Shown: positions 1-9,263 of the stretch, piece by piece | How the letters are laid out: each line of letters starts with the position of its first letter | Numbering within the stretch: the first letter of the stretch is position 1 | Assembly: GCA_946402065.1 (NCBI GenBank) | Contig: CAMIVR010000029.1 | Coordinates: 1-41,419 of the forward strand | DNA: 41,419 nucleotides | DNA from: an uncultured Brevibacillus sp. | Lineage (GTDB): Bacteria > Bacillota > Bacilli > Brevibacillales > Brevibacillaceae | Direction of reading: 5' to 3' | Position numbers and translations under genes: made by a program | Notes under the pieces: generated by a model | The model's input: the letters and a program-made list of their open reading frames with translations, nothing else | Database searches by the model: none | What the model was told of the DNA's origin: nothing

Positions 1-378
1 TCAAGGCCGACTCCGCCAAAAAAACGGAACCGCGCCCCAAAAGCCGCGAGGGACGCATTTCAGGGAAGCCAGTGTGGCGCGAAAGACGTTCCGTTTTTTT
101 GGCTCCGTCTCGGTAGGCGCTGTCAAAAAGCTCCGCTTATCTCTTCTTGGCGATTCCCTGGCTGTGGTGCTTGTGGGGTTGATCAGGATGATGAAAATCA
201 GTGGATTTTAGTGACCGTTGTTTACAAACGGTACTATTCAGCGAATTTTCGATCATCCTTTGCTCGTTTCTACCAAGGGTACTGTCTTTGAAGTGTTCTT
301 AACGACTAGGCAGACTCAGACGTGTTCTTAGTTTATATCGGTTTGAAATCCATTCTTCGCACGTTGATTCTGTCCAGT
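1..378 (+). repeat. Palindromic intergenic repeat, copy 1 (cut by window start)
   Basis: This non-coding repeat also occurs near 38.6 and 40.7 kb in the same orientation. Its right arm at 140-158 (TCTCTTCTTGGCGATTCCC) is identical in all three copies; the matching left arm lies before the window. Inner arms are visible: AAAAAAACGGAAC (19-31) pairs with GTTCCGTTTTTTT (88-100), and CGCGCC pairs with GGCGCG inside them. A less conserved tail of about 200 bases follows and ends in the shared block GCACGTTGATTCTG (359-372). No convincing protein is encoded. Confidence 0.8.
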
Positions 379-384
379 AACTCC

Positions 385-592
385 GGGAGAGAAAAGAGGA
401 ATGGGCGGAGGCCTTTGTGGCTTAGCCTAGGCGGAGCGGAAAAAACGGCACAGCTTTATAGACCAACTCTACGCTTGAATCATCTTCTTCGGAATTTTGG
501 TCGGCGTGCCGTTTTTGGAGTGTAGCCGGACAGTGTCTACTTCCTTGCAAAAGCCGCAACGAACGTAAGCCCATTCCTCTTTTCTCTCTCCC
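385..592. repeat. Second palindromic module next to repeat copy 1
   Basis: A long imperfect palindrome. The arm at 385-405, GGGAGAGAAAAGAGGAATGG plus G, matches the reverse complement of 570-592 apart from one extra GA dinucleotide. Inner arms (AAAAAACGGCAC and GTGCCGTTTTT) continue the fold. The block just after the right arm (CCACCACGACAG..., 591-620) recurs at 38966-38990 in repeat copy 2, which lacks this palindrome, and a related right arm recurs at 9119-9160. The module sits downstream of the minus-strand gene at 628 and could form the 3' end of its transcript. Confidence 0.7.
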
Positions 593-627
593 ACCACGAC
601 AGCCAGAGACAAGGATGTTCTGCCGGA

Positions 628-1461
628 CTACTGAACCAACAACTGCCCGACCTTGCTTACATAAGCATAGGGCACAAACCGCAGACCTTCATTCCAGACA
701 CCGACGTATGCGGCCGAATCGTTCCAGATGTGAACGGAGCCGAGCGTATACGGAGCCAGGACTTGATTTTGGAACAATGTGGTTTTCAGGACGATGTCGT
801 GGTCGCCTTTTTCCTCGAGCAGTTGACCGAGGGAAATGGGCTGGCCTGCCGAGAGCAGCCAGTTGATTTTGTCGTACGGATCCGTTTCCGTGCGGCTGAA
901 GCTGCGGGTTTTGGTCAGGTGCTTCTCTTTCGCGACGAAATCATCGGTAGGCAGGGTATCAAAGAGATACGTATCCGGTTTGACTGTGGATGGATAGATT
1001 TCGCCGGTTTTGGCGTCGACCAGCCGGACGTCGTTGGCATCTGACACCTGCCAGTAGGAAGCAAGTCCGTTGTAAACGGGCTTGGCGCTTTCATCTTTTG
1101 GCGAGAATGCTTCATTAAAAAGCGGATACATCCCCAGGCCATATTCCAAAAGGACGAACGAGGGCGCCTGCGAATTCTCCTCGTGACGCTCGGCTACGAC
1201 CAAATAGCCGACGGGCTGGTTTGCCGAGGAGAGCGACACGAGCCACTGGTGCTGGTTCGCGCCCAACGTCTCAACCTTGGAGGTGCTGCTCTTCCATTGG
1301 GCAAAGGCGCTGTCTTGCATGGCGATATCGTTTATCCATTGCTGAATCTGTGTGTGAAACGCTTCGCTCCAGGTCTCTTTCGCATGGACGAGTGGCTGTG
1401 AGCAGAACATGATGAGGAGGATGAGAAAGCAAAAACAGACACGGCGAATGACTTTGTTCAA
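628..1461 (-). CDS. Secreted protein of unknown function
   Basis: 277 residues with an N-terminal signal peptide: a positive start (MNKVIRR), a hydrophobic core around residues 8-24 and a likely AHA-type signal peptidase I site (VHAKE). The mature part is polar with no cysteine motif, no catalytic signature and no repeats that I recognise. The start is TTG, preceded by AAAGGATG about ten bases upstream. It lies about 100 bases downstream of yqhG on the same strand and could be read from the same transcript, but the gap also allows its own promoter. Probably exported or cell-wall associated. I do not recognise a family. Confidence 0.8.
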   Translation of the reverse strand: MNKVIRRVCFCFLILLIMFCSQPLVHAKETWSEAFHTQIQQWINDIAMQDSAFAQWKSSTSKVETLGANQHQWLVSLSSANQPVGYLVVAERHEENSQAPSFVLLEYGLGMYPLFNEAFSPKDESAKPVYNGLASYWQVSDANDVRLVDAKTGEIYPSTVKPDTYLFDTLPTDDFVAKEKHLTKTRSFSRTETDPYDKINWLLSAGQPISLGQLLEEKGDHDIVLKTTLFQNQVLAPYTLGSVHIWNDSAAYVGVWNEGLRFVPYAYVSKVGQLLVQ

Positions 1462-1562
1462 CAGTAACTCACATCCTTTCGCAGTTACATCCTATTCTAC
1501 CCAGATGGAATGGAAAGATTTGTTAGTTATTGTCAGCAGGCCAAGTTTTTTTTTCTACATTT

Positions 1563-2642
1563 TCATACAGAAAAAGGCGGTTGATTGTGCAAATAGAACA
1601 GCCCGGCATTGATCACGGAGATGTCAATGCGCGGTTCATACTGCCAGTTCAGCTCGGCCAGGCGGCGAGCTTTTTCTTCTGCTGGCGTACTTTTTCGCCA
1701 ATCCTCCTGGTTGATCGCCTCTTTCGGCGTCTCGGGAATGCCGTTTGCCCGCAAAAAGTCGAGAATCCGAAAGCTGCCGGCTGGCGACGACTCTGCTGCG
1801 ACTGCGGACGCAGAATCCTCAGCCGGTAGCGGCTCGCTCTCACTTGCTGACGAATCAACCTGCTCCTGTGGCGTCTCCGCTTCAGTATCCGGTGATGACA
1901 GTTCCTTATCCTCAGCATCCTGCTCATGGTCAGACTCGGGCTCTCGGGCAGCGAGCTCTTCGTAGTACGCTTCGAGAATCGCGACTTCCTCTTGCAGCCG
2001 CTCGCGGGCCGCATCCGCCCACGTGTGATCTTCCCTGTCCAGCAATTGCCGGACCTCCTGCTGCACCTGGTCATATGCCTGCTCAACCGACAAGCGCCGA
2101 TCCAGTGTGTAAAAGTAATCGGGAATGGCCGGTGTAAGTGTCAAGCCGCGCACAAAATCGTAAAAACGATGGACAATGTGCGGTTGGTGAAGATTGATGC
2201 CAAGCTGGAGCAGGATATCGCGTTTTTTGTCACAAAGTAAACTGACCTTTACGTTCAGGCCGAGCCAGGGGGTGAGTGGAGCGGAGCGTTTGCTGCCCAG
2301 CCCTTTGATCAGGTGCGGCGCCTGTTCATAGAGACAGACGAACCGGCCGTGTTTGCGGGCAGATTGGAAAATTTGCTGCAGGCGCGGCGAACCGAAATGA
2401 ACGAGCTCACCCCGTTTGCCTGCAGGAATGGCGTCTTGATCAAAGTAAAACGTGAGCTGCATCGGCTGTGGCGCAATGTTCATTTTCTCCACCCAGCTCC
2501 AGTAAAACGGTCGATTGCCGATGTCCTTGTCTACTTCGACGGGCAGCACGACGGTGAGAAAATCCGGGTGTGTCTCCATTACATGGGTCGAAAACGCAGC
2601 GAGGTATTTTTCAACATAACGGCGAACGGTTGGCTGATCCAT
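1563..2642 (-). CDS. yqhG: YqhG family protein
   Basis: 359 residues; resembles Bacillus YqhG, a protein of unknown function encoded next to the YqhH helicase and divergent from gcvT. The N-terminal two thirds is folded-looking (aromatic-rich, e.g. FYWSWVEKM and YDFVRGLTLTP). Residues about 230-300 are a low-complexity acidic and serine-rich linker (long runs of E, D, S, A, P). A conserved-looking C-terminal segment follows (RRLAELNWQYEPRIDISVIN). It starts 23 bases after the yqhH stop, so the two are probably one operon. Identification rests on gene order plus sequence feel; no enzymatic role can be inferred. Confidence 0.8.
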   Translation of the reverse strand: MDQPTVRRYVEKYLAAFSTHVMETHPDFLTVVLPVEVDKDIGNRPFYWSWVEKMNIAPQPMQLTFYFDQDAIPAGKRGELVHFGSPRLQQIFQSARKHGRFVCLYEQAPHLIKGLGSKRSAPLTPWLGLNVKVSLLCDKKRDILLQLGINLHQPHIVHRFYDFVRGLTLTPAIPDYFYTLDRRLSVEQAYDQVQQEVRQLLDREDHTWADAARERLQEEVAILEAYYEELAAREPESDHEQDAEDKELSSPDTEAETPQEQVDSSASESEPLPAEDSASAVAAESSPAGSFRILDFLRANGIPETPKEAINQEDWRKSTPAEEKARRLAELNWQYEPRIDISVINAGLFYLHNQPPFSV

Positions 2643-2665
2643 GTCAGGTGTTGCTCCCTTCTTGC

Positions 2666-4366
2666 TTACTGGACGGCTTCAGGTATTCCGCCTGGCGGTT
2701 TATGCTCCCGGCGCAGGGAGCGAATCACATGCCCGATGTTGTCCAGCTTCAAGGCCATCTCTTTTTCAGATTTGGAATCCATGATGATGTCGATCAAGTT
2801 TTTCTCCAGCGTGTTGTTAAGCGCCAGACGCTCGACAATGCTGTCCAGCTCGCCGATCACCATCTCAAACAGGTCGATTTTTTCGTACAGCAGGTGGAGG
2901 ATATGCTCTTCAATGGTTCCTTTGGTGGACAGATTGTAAATATATACATCTCGCTGCTGTCCGAGACGGTGGACGCGACCGATGCGCTGTTCGACCCGCA
3001 TTGGATTCCACGGCATGTCATAATTGATAATTTGATTGCAGAATTGCAGGTTGATCCCTTCGCCGCCAGCCTCTGTGGCGATCAGCACTTGTGCGCGATT
3101 TTGGAACAGATCGGTCATCCAATCTTTTTTCGAGCGCTTGAACCCGCCGCGAAACGGCACTGACGTGATGCCGTGTTCACTCAGGTACTTTTGCAAATAA
3201 TTTTGCGTCGCCCGGTACTCGGTGAATATAATGACTTTATCGTTGATGCGTTTGATCAGCTCGACGGTTTTTGCCGCTTTGGAGTGCGTCTGGATCTGCT
3301 TGATCATGTCCACCAGGGAGAGAATGCGATTGCGTTCGGGAGATTCCTCAGACATGCGCTGATACATATTGTATAAAGTCATGAATGCGGCTTCCCGGCT
3401 GGAGCAGACTTCCCGCTGCAATGTAATGAGGGCGAGCGTGTTGAAGCTGCCCGTCTCTTCTGCGTAGTGGTCGCGCACAAACGAGGTCACCCCTTCGTAC
3501 AGCGCGGTTTCTTCCGGGCTCAGCTCGATGGGAATGGACGTCACGCGCCGCGGGGTAAATGTAATGCCGCCGTCGCTGCGCTTGTTGCGGATCATGATTT
3601 TGTCGATCTCCGCTTTCAGCTTGTCGTTGTTCTTCGCCTGCCGCTTGCTCTCTACATAGTTGGAGGTGAACGAACTCGTATGCCCGAGGTGACCCGGTTT
3701 CAGCAGGGTGATCAGGTTGTACAACTCGTCCATTTCATTTTGGATCGGTGTCGCAGTGAGCAGCAGACAGTACTTTTTCTTGATTTCCTTGACGAACTGG
3801 TAGTTGCGCGTGCGCTTGTTTTTCAGCTTGTGCGCCTCGTCGATGATCAGCATGTCGTAGTCGATGTCGAGCACATGGCGGCGGTGCGGATCGCGCTTGG
3901 CTGTATCGATGGAGGCGACGACCACGTCGAACTGCCGCCACATGTACTCTTTTTTCTGGGCGGCTGCCTGTATGCCGAATTTCGCATGCAGTTCCTTTGT
4001 CCACTGAATGACCAGCGAGGCCGGTACGAGCACGAGGATTTTTTTGGCCAGCCCCCGCACCATGTACTCTTTCATGATCAGTCCGGCTTCGATGGTTTTG
4101 CCCAGACCCACTTCATCAGCGAGAATCGCCCGGCCATGCATCTGGTTCAGCACTTTCCGAGCCGTCTCCAGCTGGTGGGGAAACGGATCGAGCTTGGTGA
4201 TGTACTTCAGGCATTGCAGTTGATCGAAGTCTCTGATCGCCAGCGCTTCTTCTGCCTGCAGCGCCAACTGGAACAGCTCCCACTTGTGCCAAGGGCCATC
4301 GTCACGCAGCGTCTTGTCAAAAGCGGGGATCCAATCGGTGTCAAATGTAATAGGAACATTCGGCAT
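2666..4366 (-). CDS. yqhH: SNF2-family DEAD/DEAH helicase YqhH
   Basis: 566 residues from the ATG at 4366, chosen because GGAGGT lies six bases before it; a longer frame with 13 extra residues has no ribosome site. SNF2 helicase motifs are present in order: motif I DEVGLGKT, motif II DEAH (IIDEAHKLKN), motif III TATPIQ, then in the second RecA lobe a motif V region (EAGGEGINLQF) and motif VI (QRIGRVHRLGQ). It should be an ATP-dependent, DNA-stimulated translocase related to RapA/HepA and YqhH of Bacillus; the biological role is not established. It is divergent from gcvT, with the glycine riboswitch in between. Confidence 0.92.
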   Translation of the reverse strand: MPNVPITFDTDWIPAFDKTLRDDGPWHKWELFQLALQAEEALAIRDFDQLQCLKYITKLDPFPHQLETARKVLNQMHGRAILADEVGLGKTIEAGLIMKEYMVRGLAKKILVLVPASLVIQWTKELHAKFGIQAAAQKKEYMWRQFDVVVASIDTAKRDPHRRHVLDIDYDMLIIDEAHKLKNKRTRNYQFVKEIKKKYCLLLTATPIQNEMDELYNLITLLKPGHLGHTSSFTSNYVESKRQAKNNDKLKAEIDKIMIRNKRSDGGITFTPRRVTSIPIELSPEETALYEGVTSFVRDHYAEETGSFNTLALITLQREVCSSREAAFMTLYNMYQRMSEESPERNRILSLVDMIKQIQTHSKAAKTVELIKRINDKVIIFTEYRATQNYLQKYLSEHGITSVPFRGGFKRSKKDWMTDLFQNRAQVLIATEAGGEGINLQFCNQIINYDMPWNPMRVEQRIGRVHRLGQQRDVYIYNLSTKGTIEEHILHLLYEKIDLFEMVIGELDSIVERLALNNTLEKNLIDIIMDSKSEKEMALKLDNIGHVIRSLRREHKPPGGIPEAVQ

Positions 4367-4599
4367 ACAATGACCTCCTGCCGTTAAATAGGGATGTTCT
4401 AACAAAAAATATTAGGAAATACAAACGTTATTTCATTAATAATCGTAATTGTTCAGGTTTTTTTGTCGAGAACCGAATTTGTATATTTTCAACTTGGTTC
4501 AGAAATGGTAGGATAGAAGGGAATGAGCTTTCGATGTAACCATAGTATGGGATTTGCAGCGAAAGATATGTATGCACGAAGTGAATTGCGAATGAAGGT

Positions 4600-4770
4600 A
4601 GCAGGGAGAGATCGCTTCAATGCGACGCCGAAGGAGCAAGCCAATCTGGTGAATCTCTCAGGCAAAAGTACCTCTACTGGACGCATCTCTGGAGAGAGCT
4701 CGGCAGAGCCACCAAAGGGGAAACTTGCGGTGTGCAAGGTAACTCTCAGGTACAAAGGACAGAGGGAAGA
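4600..4770 (+). promoter_or_regulatory. Tandem glycine riboswitch upstream of gcvT
   Basis: Two glycine aptamers in series. Aptamer I contains GGGAGAG (4604-4610), the GCGACGCCGAAGGAGCAAGCC-type core (4622-4642) and CTCTCAGGCAAAAG (4654-4667). Aptamer II contains CTGGAGAGAG (4689-4698), the GCCACCAAAGGGG core (4708-4720) and ACTCTCAGGTACAAAGGACAG (4742-4762). This is the classic gcvT-element arrangement, and gcvT follows directly. In Bacillus the element turns the operon on when glycine is abundant by preventing terminator formation; the terminator here starts three bases after the element. Confidence 0.95.
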
Positions 4771-4772
4771 GT

Positions 4773-4808
4773 AAAAGGGTGTTTCATTTCACGTACCCTT
4801 TTCTTTTT
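4773..4808 (+). terminator. Expression-platform terminator of the glycine riboswitch
   Basis: AAAAGGGT (4773-4780) pairs with ACCCTTTT (4795-4802) and is followed by a T-rich stretch, giving a rho-independent terminator 50-60 bases before the gcvT start. Its loop (CATTTCACG, 4785-4793) is also perfectly complementary to CGTGAAATG at 4824-4832, so a competing structure is possible. Confidence 0.85.
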
Positions 4809-4861
4809 CACTGTCCTTTTTTTCGTGAAATGCAGGTCCACACAAGCAAACAGGAGGCGAT

Positions 4862-5968
4862 ATGATGTCAGAATTAAAACGTACCCCGCTATACCCGGTG
4901 TATGCAAAGTACGGGGCGAAAACAATCGATTTCGGCGGTTGGGATTTGCCTGTGCAATTTTCCGGTATTACGGCAGAGCACGAAGCAGTTCGCACCAAGG
5001 CTGGACTGTTTGATGTCTCTCACATGGGCGAAGTCGAAGTCAAGGGGAGTGGGGCGCTCTACTACCTGCAGCGGCTGACGACCAACGATGTTTCCAGGCT
5101 GGCTGTCAATCAGGCGCAGTACTGTGCGATGTGCTATCCCGACGGCGGAACCGTAGACGATTTGCTTGTGTACAAATACGCTGACGACCATTACCTGTTG
5201 GTCATTAATGCCGGCAATATCGACAAAGACGTTGCCTGGATGCAAGAAAACCTGACAGCAGACGTGGAGATCACGAACATCTCGCCTGCGGTTGCCCAAC
5301 TCGCGATCCAGGGCCCGCTGGCCGAGCGAATCCTGCAAAAGCTGACGGATACGGATTTGTCCCGGATCGGTACGTTCCGCTTCCAGCGCGATGTGCTTGT
5401 CGACGGGATCAACACGCTCGTATCGCGTTCAGGCTACACCGGAGAGGACGGTTTTGAGGTCTATCTGCCTGCGGAGCACGCCATTCAGTTGTGGGATAAA
5501 CTGTTGGAAGTGGGTCAACCAGACGGCCTGCTGCCATGCGGACTGGGCGCTCGCGACACGCTACGCTTTGAAGCCAAGCTGCCGCTCTACGGTCAGGAGC
5601 TCAGCAAAGATATTTCGCCGCTCGAGGCAGGCATCGGGTTCGCTGTCAAGCTCGATAAAGACGTGCCGTTCATCGGCAGCGAAGCGCTCAGAGAGCAGAA
5701 AGCAAACGGCGTGCCGCGCAAGCTGGTCGGCATCGAGATGATTGACCGCGGTATTCCGCGCTCGCATTATCCCGTGTATGTGGATAATGCGCTCGTCGGG
5801 GAAGTCACGACGGGCACACAATCGCCGACACTGAAGAAAAACGTCGGCCTGGCCCTGATCAAAAGCGAGTACGCTGCACCTGGCGGCACCGTTGAAGTAG
5901 AAATTCGCGGAAAGCGCCTCAAGGCGGAAATCGTCGCAACACCATTTTACAAACGGCCAAAGGCTTAA
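4862..5968 (+). CDS. gcvT: Glycine cleavage system T protein (aminomethyltransferase)
   Basis: 368 residues, the usual length. T protein transfers the methylene group of aminomethyl-lipoyl-GcvH to tetrahydrofolate, releasing ammonia. Family signatures are clear: [11 protein letters not shown] and [11 protein letters not shown] near the N terminus, [20 protein letters not shown] in the folate-binding domain, and a C-terminal barrel domain starting near [17 protein letters not shown] lies four bases before the first ATG (4862) and seven before a second ATG (4865); either may be used, and the second has the better spacing. It is the first gene of a three-gene operon; gcvPA follows 22 bases after its stop. 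Confidence 0.97.
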   Translation: MMSELKRTPLYPVYAKYGAKTIDFGGWDLPVQFSGITAEHEAVRTKAGLFDVSHMGEVEVKGSGALYYLQRLTTNDVSRLAVNQAQYCAMCYPDGGTVDDLLVYKYADDHYLLVINAGNIDKDVAWMQENLTADVEITNISPAVAQLAIQGPLAERILQKLTDTDLSRIGTFRFQRDVLVDGINTLVSRSGYTGEDGFEVYLPAEHAIQLWDKLLEVGQPDGLLPCGLGARDTLRFEAKLPLYGQELSKDISPLEAGIGFAVKLDKDVPFIGSEALREQKANGVPRKLVGIEMIDRGIPRSHYPVYVDNALVGEVTTGTQSPTLKKNVGLALIKSEYAAPGGTVEVEIRGKRLKAEIVATPFYKRPKA

Positions 5969-5990
5969 GTCCATAAGGGGGAACACTCGA

Positions 5991-7346
5991 GTGAAATTTC
6001 GTTACTTGCCAACGACGGATCAAGACAAGCGGGAAATGCTGCAAGTGCTAGGCGTGCAGAGCATTGATGAACTGTTTTCAGATATTCCCGAAGGCGTGCG
6101 GTTCAACCGCGAGCTGAACATTTCGCAAGCACTGTCCGAGCCGGAATTGATCAGCTACATGCAAAACCTGGCGAAAAAGAACGCCAACTTCAGTACGCAT
6201 ACGAGCTTTTTGGGCGCAGGTGTCTACCAGCATTATGCACCGAGCGTAGTCAACCACATGCTGCTGCGCGGGGAGTTTTTCACGGCGTACACGCCGTATC
6301 AGCCAGAGATCAGCCAAGGGGAGCTGCAGGCGATCTTTGAATTCCAGACGATGGTCTGCGAGCTGACCGGCATGGAAGTCGCCAACTCTTCGATGTACGA
6401 TGGAGCCACTTCGCTTGCTGAAGCAGCGATGATGGCAGCAGGCCACACAGGCAAAAGCCGTGTCGTCATCTCGAGCACCGTCCATCCGGAAGCGCGTCAG
6501 GTACTGAAGACGTACGCGTATGGACAAGGCGTGTCCCTGCAAGAAGTAGGCTATACAAAGGAAGGCGTAACCGATCTGGCTGCACTCGAAGCGGCCATCG
6601 ACGAGCAAACTGGTGCCGTGGTTGTGCAATACCCGAACTTTTTCGGCTCTGTCGAAGACCTGAGGGCGATCGAACAAATCGTCCACAGCAAAGGCGCGCT
6701 GCTGATCGTCTCCGCCAATCCGCTGGCGCTCGGCATTCTGGAAGCGCCGGGCAGACTGGGCGCCGACATCGTCACTGGCGACATGCAGCCATTCGGCATC
6801 CCGACCTCGTTCGGTGGACCGCACTGCGGTTACTTTGCCACAACGACAAAGCTGATGCGCAAAATGCCGGGCCGGATCGTCGGCCAAACGAAGGACGAAA
6901 ACGGCAAACGGGGTTTCGTGTTGACGCTGCAAGCGCGTGAACAGCACATCCGCCGCGAGAAAGCGACGTCCAACATCTGCTCAAACCAGGCGCTGCTGGC
7001 GTTGGCAGCATCGATCACGATGAGCTCGCTCGGCAAGCAAGGGGTGCAGGAAATGGCCCTGATGAACGTGCAGAAGGCGCATTATGCAAAACAGGCGCTG
7101 ACCCAGACACCAGGCGTGGAGTCCGTATTCGAGTCGCCGTTTTTCAACGAGTTCGTCATCAAGCTGAACAAACCGGTCGCTGAGGTAAACAGAGCGCTGC
7201 TTAAAGCGGGCATTATCGGCGGATACGATCTCGGCCAACACGATCCTGAGCTGGCCGGACACATGCTCGTCGCCGTGACGGAGCTGCGGACAAAACAAGA
7301 GATCGATCAACTCGCACAAGAACTGGAGGCGATTGCCCGTGCGTAA
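5991..7346 (+). CDS. gcvPA: Glycine dehydrogenase (decarboxylating) subunit 1
   Basis: 451 residues; N-terminal half of the split P protein, which with GcvPB forms the PLP-dependent glycine decarboxylase. Signatures include [36 protein letters not shown], the NPLALGIL / GGPHCGYFA stretch and [17 protein letters not shown]. The GTG start follows AAGGGGGA. This is the canonical copy: every one of these signatures is altered in the paralogue at 22057. Its 3' end overlaps the gcvPB start, consistent with equal production of the two subunits. Confidence 0.97.
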   Translation: MKFRYLPTTDQDKREMLQVLGVQSIDELFSDIPEGVRFNRELNISQALSEPELISYMQNLAKKNANFSTHTSFLGAGVYQHYAPSVVNHMLLRGEFFTAYTPYQPEISQGELQAIFEFQTMVCELTGMEVANSSMYDGATSLAEAAMMAAGHTGKSRVVISSTVHPEARQVLKTYAYGQGVSLQEVGYTKEGVTDLAALEAAIDEQTGAVVVQYPNFFGSVEDLRAIEQIVHSKGALLIVSANPLALGILEAPGRLGADIVTGDMQPFGIPTSFGGPHCGYFATTTKLMRKMPGRIVGQTKDENGKRGFVLTLQAREQHIRREKATSNICSNQALLALAASITMSSLGKQGVQEMALMNVQKAHYAKQALTQTPGVESVFESPFFNEFVIKLNKPVAEVNRALLKAGIIGGYDLGQHDPELAGHMLVAVTELRTKQEIDQLAQELEAIARA

Positions 7347-8802
7347 CGATAAAGAAAAAGCACTTATTTTTGAAATGAGCAAGGCAGGGCGAATCGGCTA
7401 CAGTCTGCCAGCCCTGGACGTTCCGGAAGTTGACATCGCAACGGTGCTGCCCAGCCACTTGATCCGCGAAACGCCGGCGGCCCTCCCGGAAGTGTCCGAA
7501 CTGGACGTCGTCCGTCATTACACTGAGCTGTCCCGCCGCAACCACGGCGTCGACAACGGATTTTATCCGCTCGGTTCCTGCACGATGAAATACAATCCGA
7601 AAATCAACGAAGACGTCGCCCGTTACCCAGGTTTCGCCATGACACACCCGTACCAGCCGGATGAAACCGCCCAAGGGGCGCTGGAAGTGCTGTACAATCT
7701 GCAGGCTGACCTGGCGGAAATCACCGGGATGGACGCCGTAACGCTGCAGCCAGCTGCCGGTGCTGCCGGAGAGTGGACCGGGTTGATGATGATCCGCGCG
7801 TACCATGAGAGCCGCGGGGAAAAGCGGACGAAGGTCATAGTCCCGAACTCCGCACACGGAACGAATCCGGCATCTGCGACCATCGCAGGGCTGGAGACAG
7901 TCACGATTCCGTCTGATGAGCGCGGACTGGTCAACATCGAAGCGCTGCGTGAGGCAGTCGGACCAGACACCGCTGCCTTGATGCTGACCAACCCGAACAC
8001 GCTCGGCTTGTTTGAGGAAAACATTCAGGAAATGGCGCAAATCGTCCATGATGCAGGCGGTTTGCTGTACTACGACGGAGCGAATGCCAATGCGATTTTG
8101 GGCATTGCCCGCCCTGGCGACATGGGCTTTGACGTCGTGCACTTGAATCTGCACAAGACCTTTACCGGCCCGCACGGCGGTGGCGGACCGGGTGCTGGTC
8201 CGGTCGGGGTCAAATCCCTGTTGATTCCGTTCCTGCCAGCGCCAATCGTCGCGAAGAAAGCGGATGGCAGCTTCTTCTTCGACGCTGATCGCCCGCAGTC
8301 GATCGGCCGCGTCAAAGGCTACAACGGCAACTTCGGCATTCTGCTGCGCGCCTATACCTACATCCGTACGATGGGGGCACAAGGCCTGCTGCAAGTTTCG
8401 CAAAACGCCGTGTTGAATGCCAACTACATGATGCGCCGTCTCAGCACCGCCTACGAACTGCCGTACGACCGCGTGTGCAAGCACGAGTTCGTCCTCTCCG
8501 GCGTCCGCCAGAAGAAGCTCGGCGTGCGCACGCTGGATATTGCCAAGCGCCTGCTCGACTTCGGCTACCATCCGCCGACGGTCTACTTCCCGCTGATCGT
8601 CGACGAGTGCCTGATGATCGAACCGACGGAGACCGAGTCCAAGGAGACGCTGGACGAATTCATCGACGTCATGCTGCAAATCGCCCGCGAATGCGAAGAG
8701 ACGCCGGAGATCGTGCAAGAAGCCCCGCATACAACAGTAGTCAAACGTCTGGACGAAGCGACAGCGGCCCGCAAGCCGATTTTGCGCTATCAGCCGGAAT
8801 AA
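7339..8802 (+). CDS. gcvPB: Glycine dehydrogenase (decarboxylating) subunit 2
   Basis: About 487 residues from the GTG at 7339, which lies nine bases after GGAGG; a TTG at 7333 is only three bases from it and is less likely. The gene overlaps gcvPA by eight bases. It is the PLP-carrying subunit: the Schiff-base lysine is in [16 protein letters not shown] (about K273). Other signatures are [12 protein letters not shown], the [12 protein letters not shown] loop and [12 protein letters not shown]. Glycine is decarboxylated and the aminomethyl group passed to lipoyl-GcvH. A strong terminator follows 20 bases after the stop, ending the riboswitch-controlled operon. Confidence 0.96.
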   Translation: MRNDKEKALIFEMSKAGRIGYSLPALDVPEVDIATVLPSHLIRETPAALPEVSELDVVRHYTELSRRNHGVDNGFYPLGSCTMKYNPKINEDVARYPGFAMTHPYQPDETAQGALEVLYNLQADLAEITGMDAVTLQPAAGAAGEWTGLMMIRAYHESRGEKRTKVIVPNSAHGTNPASATIAGLETVTIPSDERGLVNIEALREAVGPDTAALMLTNPNTLGLFEENIQEMAQIVHDAGGLLYYDGANANAILGIARPGDMGFDVVHLNLHKTFTGPHGGGGPGAGPVGVKSLLIPFLPAPIVAKKADGSFFFDADRPQSIGRVKGYNGNFGILLRAYTYIRTMGAQGLLQVSQNAVLNANYMMRRLSTAYELPYDRVCKHEFVLSGVRQKKLGVRTLDIAKRLLDFGYHPPTVYFPLIVDECLMIEPTETESKETLDEFIDVMLQIARECEETPEIVQEAPHTTVVKRLDEATAARKPILRYQPE

Positions 8803-8821
8803 ACGCATGATTTGAATCGAG

Positions 8822-8846
8822 GGGCTGTCCAATGGGCAGCCCTTTT
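8822..8846 (+). terminator. Rho-independent terminator of the gcv operon
   Basis: GGGCTGTCC (8822-8830) pairs with GGGCAGCCC (8834-8842) through one G-U pair around an AAT loop, followed by TTTT. Confidence 0.9.
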
Positions 8847-9050
8847 GGCCTGGCGACATAATGCCTGTACTTGATTTGGAGGAACCGACCGAGCCGGATG
8901 AATTAGTCAACTGGACGTGGGTCTTTTGCTACCGATAGCGCAGCGATCAGAGTGATTCCGCTGGTTTATCTAATGCACTTTATGTCCTTTATCGGGATCG
9001 GAATCGTGTTTGATTTCCTCATTTATGTATCAAACGGCTTTTAAAAACTT
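8847..9050. other. Intergenic stretch with no supported gene
   Basis: Between the gcv terminator and the hairpin at 9051. One short frame (GTG 8952 to stop 9044, about 30 residues) is strikingly hydrophobic (YLMHFMSFIGIGIVFDFLIY) and reads like a single membrane helix. It has no convincing ribosome site and its frame upstream reads as unrelated sequence. It may be the remnant of a lost membrane-protein gene; I do not call it a gene. Confidence 0.25.
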
Positions 9051-9190
9051 TGCGACATCTTCCCAGGCGGAGCGGAGCCGGACAGCCTTAGCCCCTTGCG
9101 GATGTCGCACCAGCCGCAGCCCATTCTTCTTTTCTCTCCCTGCACGACAGTCAGAAGCCAAGAATCTTTTCCGAACGTTGAACTGCCCCC
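9051..9190. repeat. Hairpin plus partial copy of the second palindromic module
   Basis: TGCGACATC (9051-9059) and GATGTCGCA (9101-9109) are perfect 9-bp arms. The block after them (CCCATTCTTCTTTTCTCTCCC at 9120-9140, then a CACGACAG block) matches the right arm and flank of the palindrome at 570-620. The left arm is missing, so this looks like a decayed partial copy. It ends just upstream of lipM. Confidence 0.55.
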
Positions 9191-9263
9191 GGCACTTGCA
9201 CCAAGCCGGACGCAGGGCGTAAAATGGACAAGTCATAATGGGAACGCAAGGAGGATGGTTAGT

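Noticed and set aside
322..525. 67-codon frame within repeat copy 1, and similar frames within the other copies
   Set aside because: They are not conserved between copies at the protein level and fall on palindromic sequence.
4523..4774. 83-codon plus-strand frame ahead of gcvT
   Set aside because: It lies over the two glycine aptamers; the sequence is explained by RNA structure.
7213..8910. 565-codon minus-strand open frame opposite gcvPB (and similar ones at 3467-4387 and 38932-40047)
   Set aside because: These are mirror frames of GC-rich genes. The translations are rich in R, Q, H and D with no domains, and the opposite strand carries clear conserved proteins.
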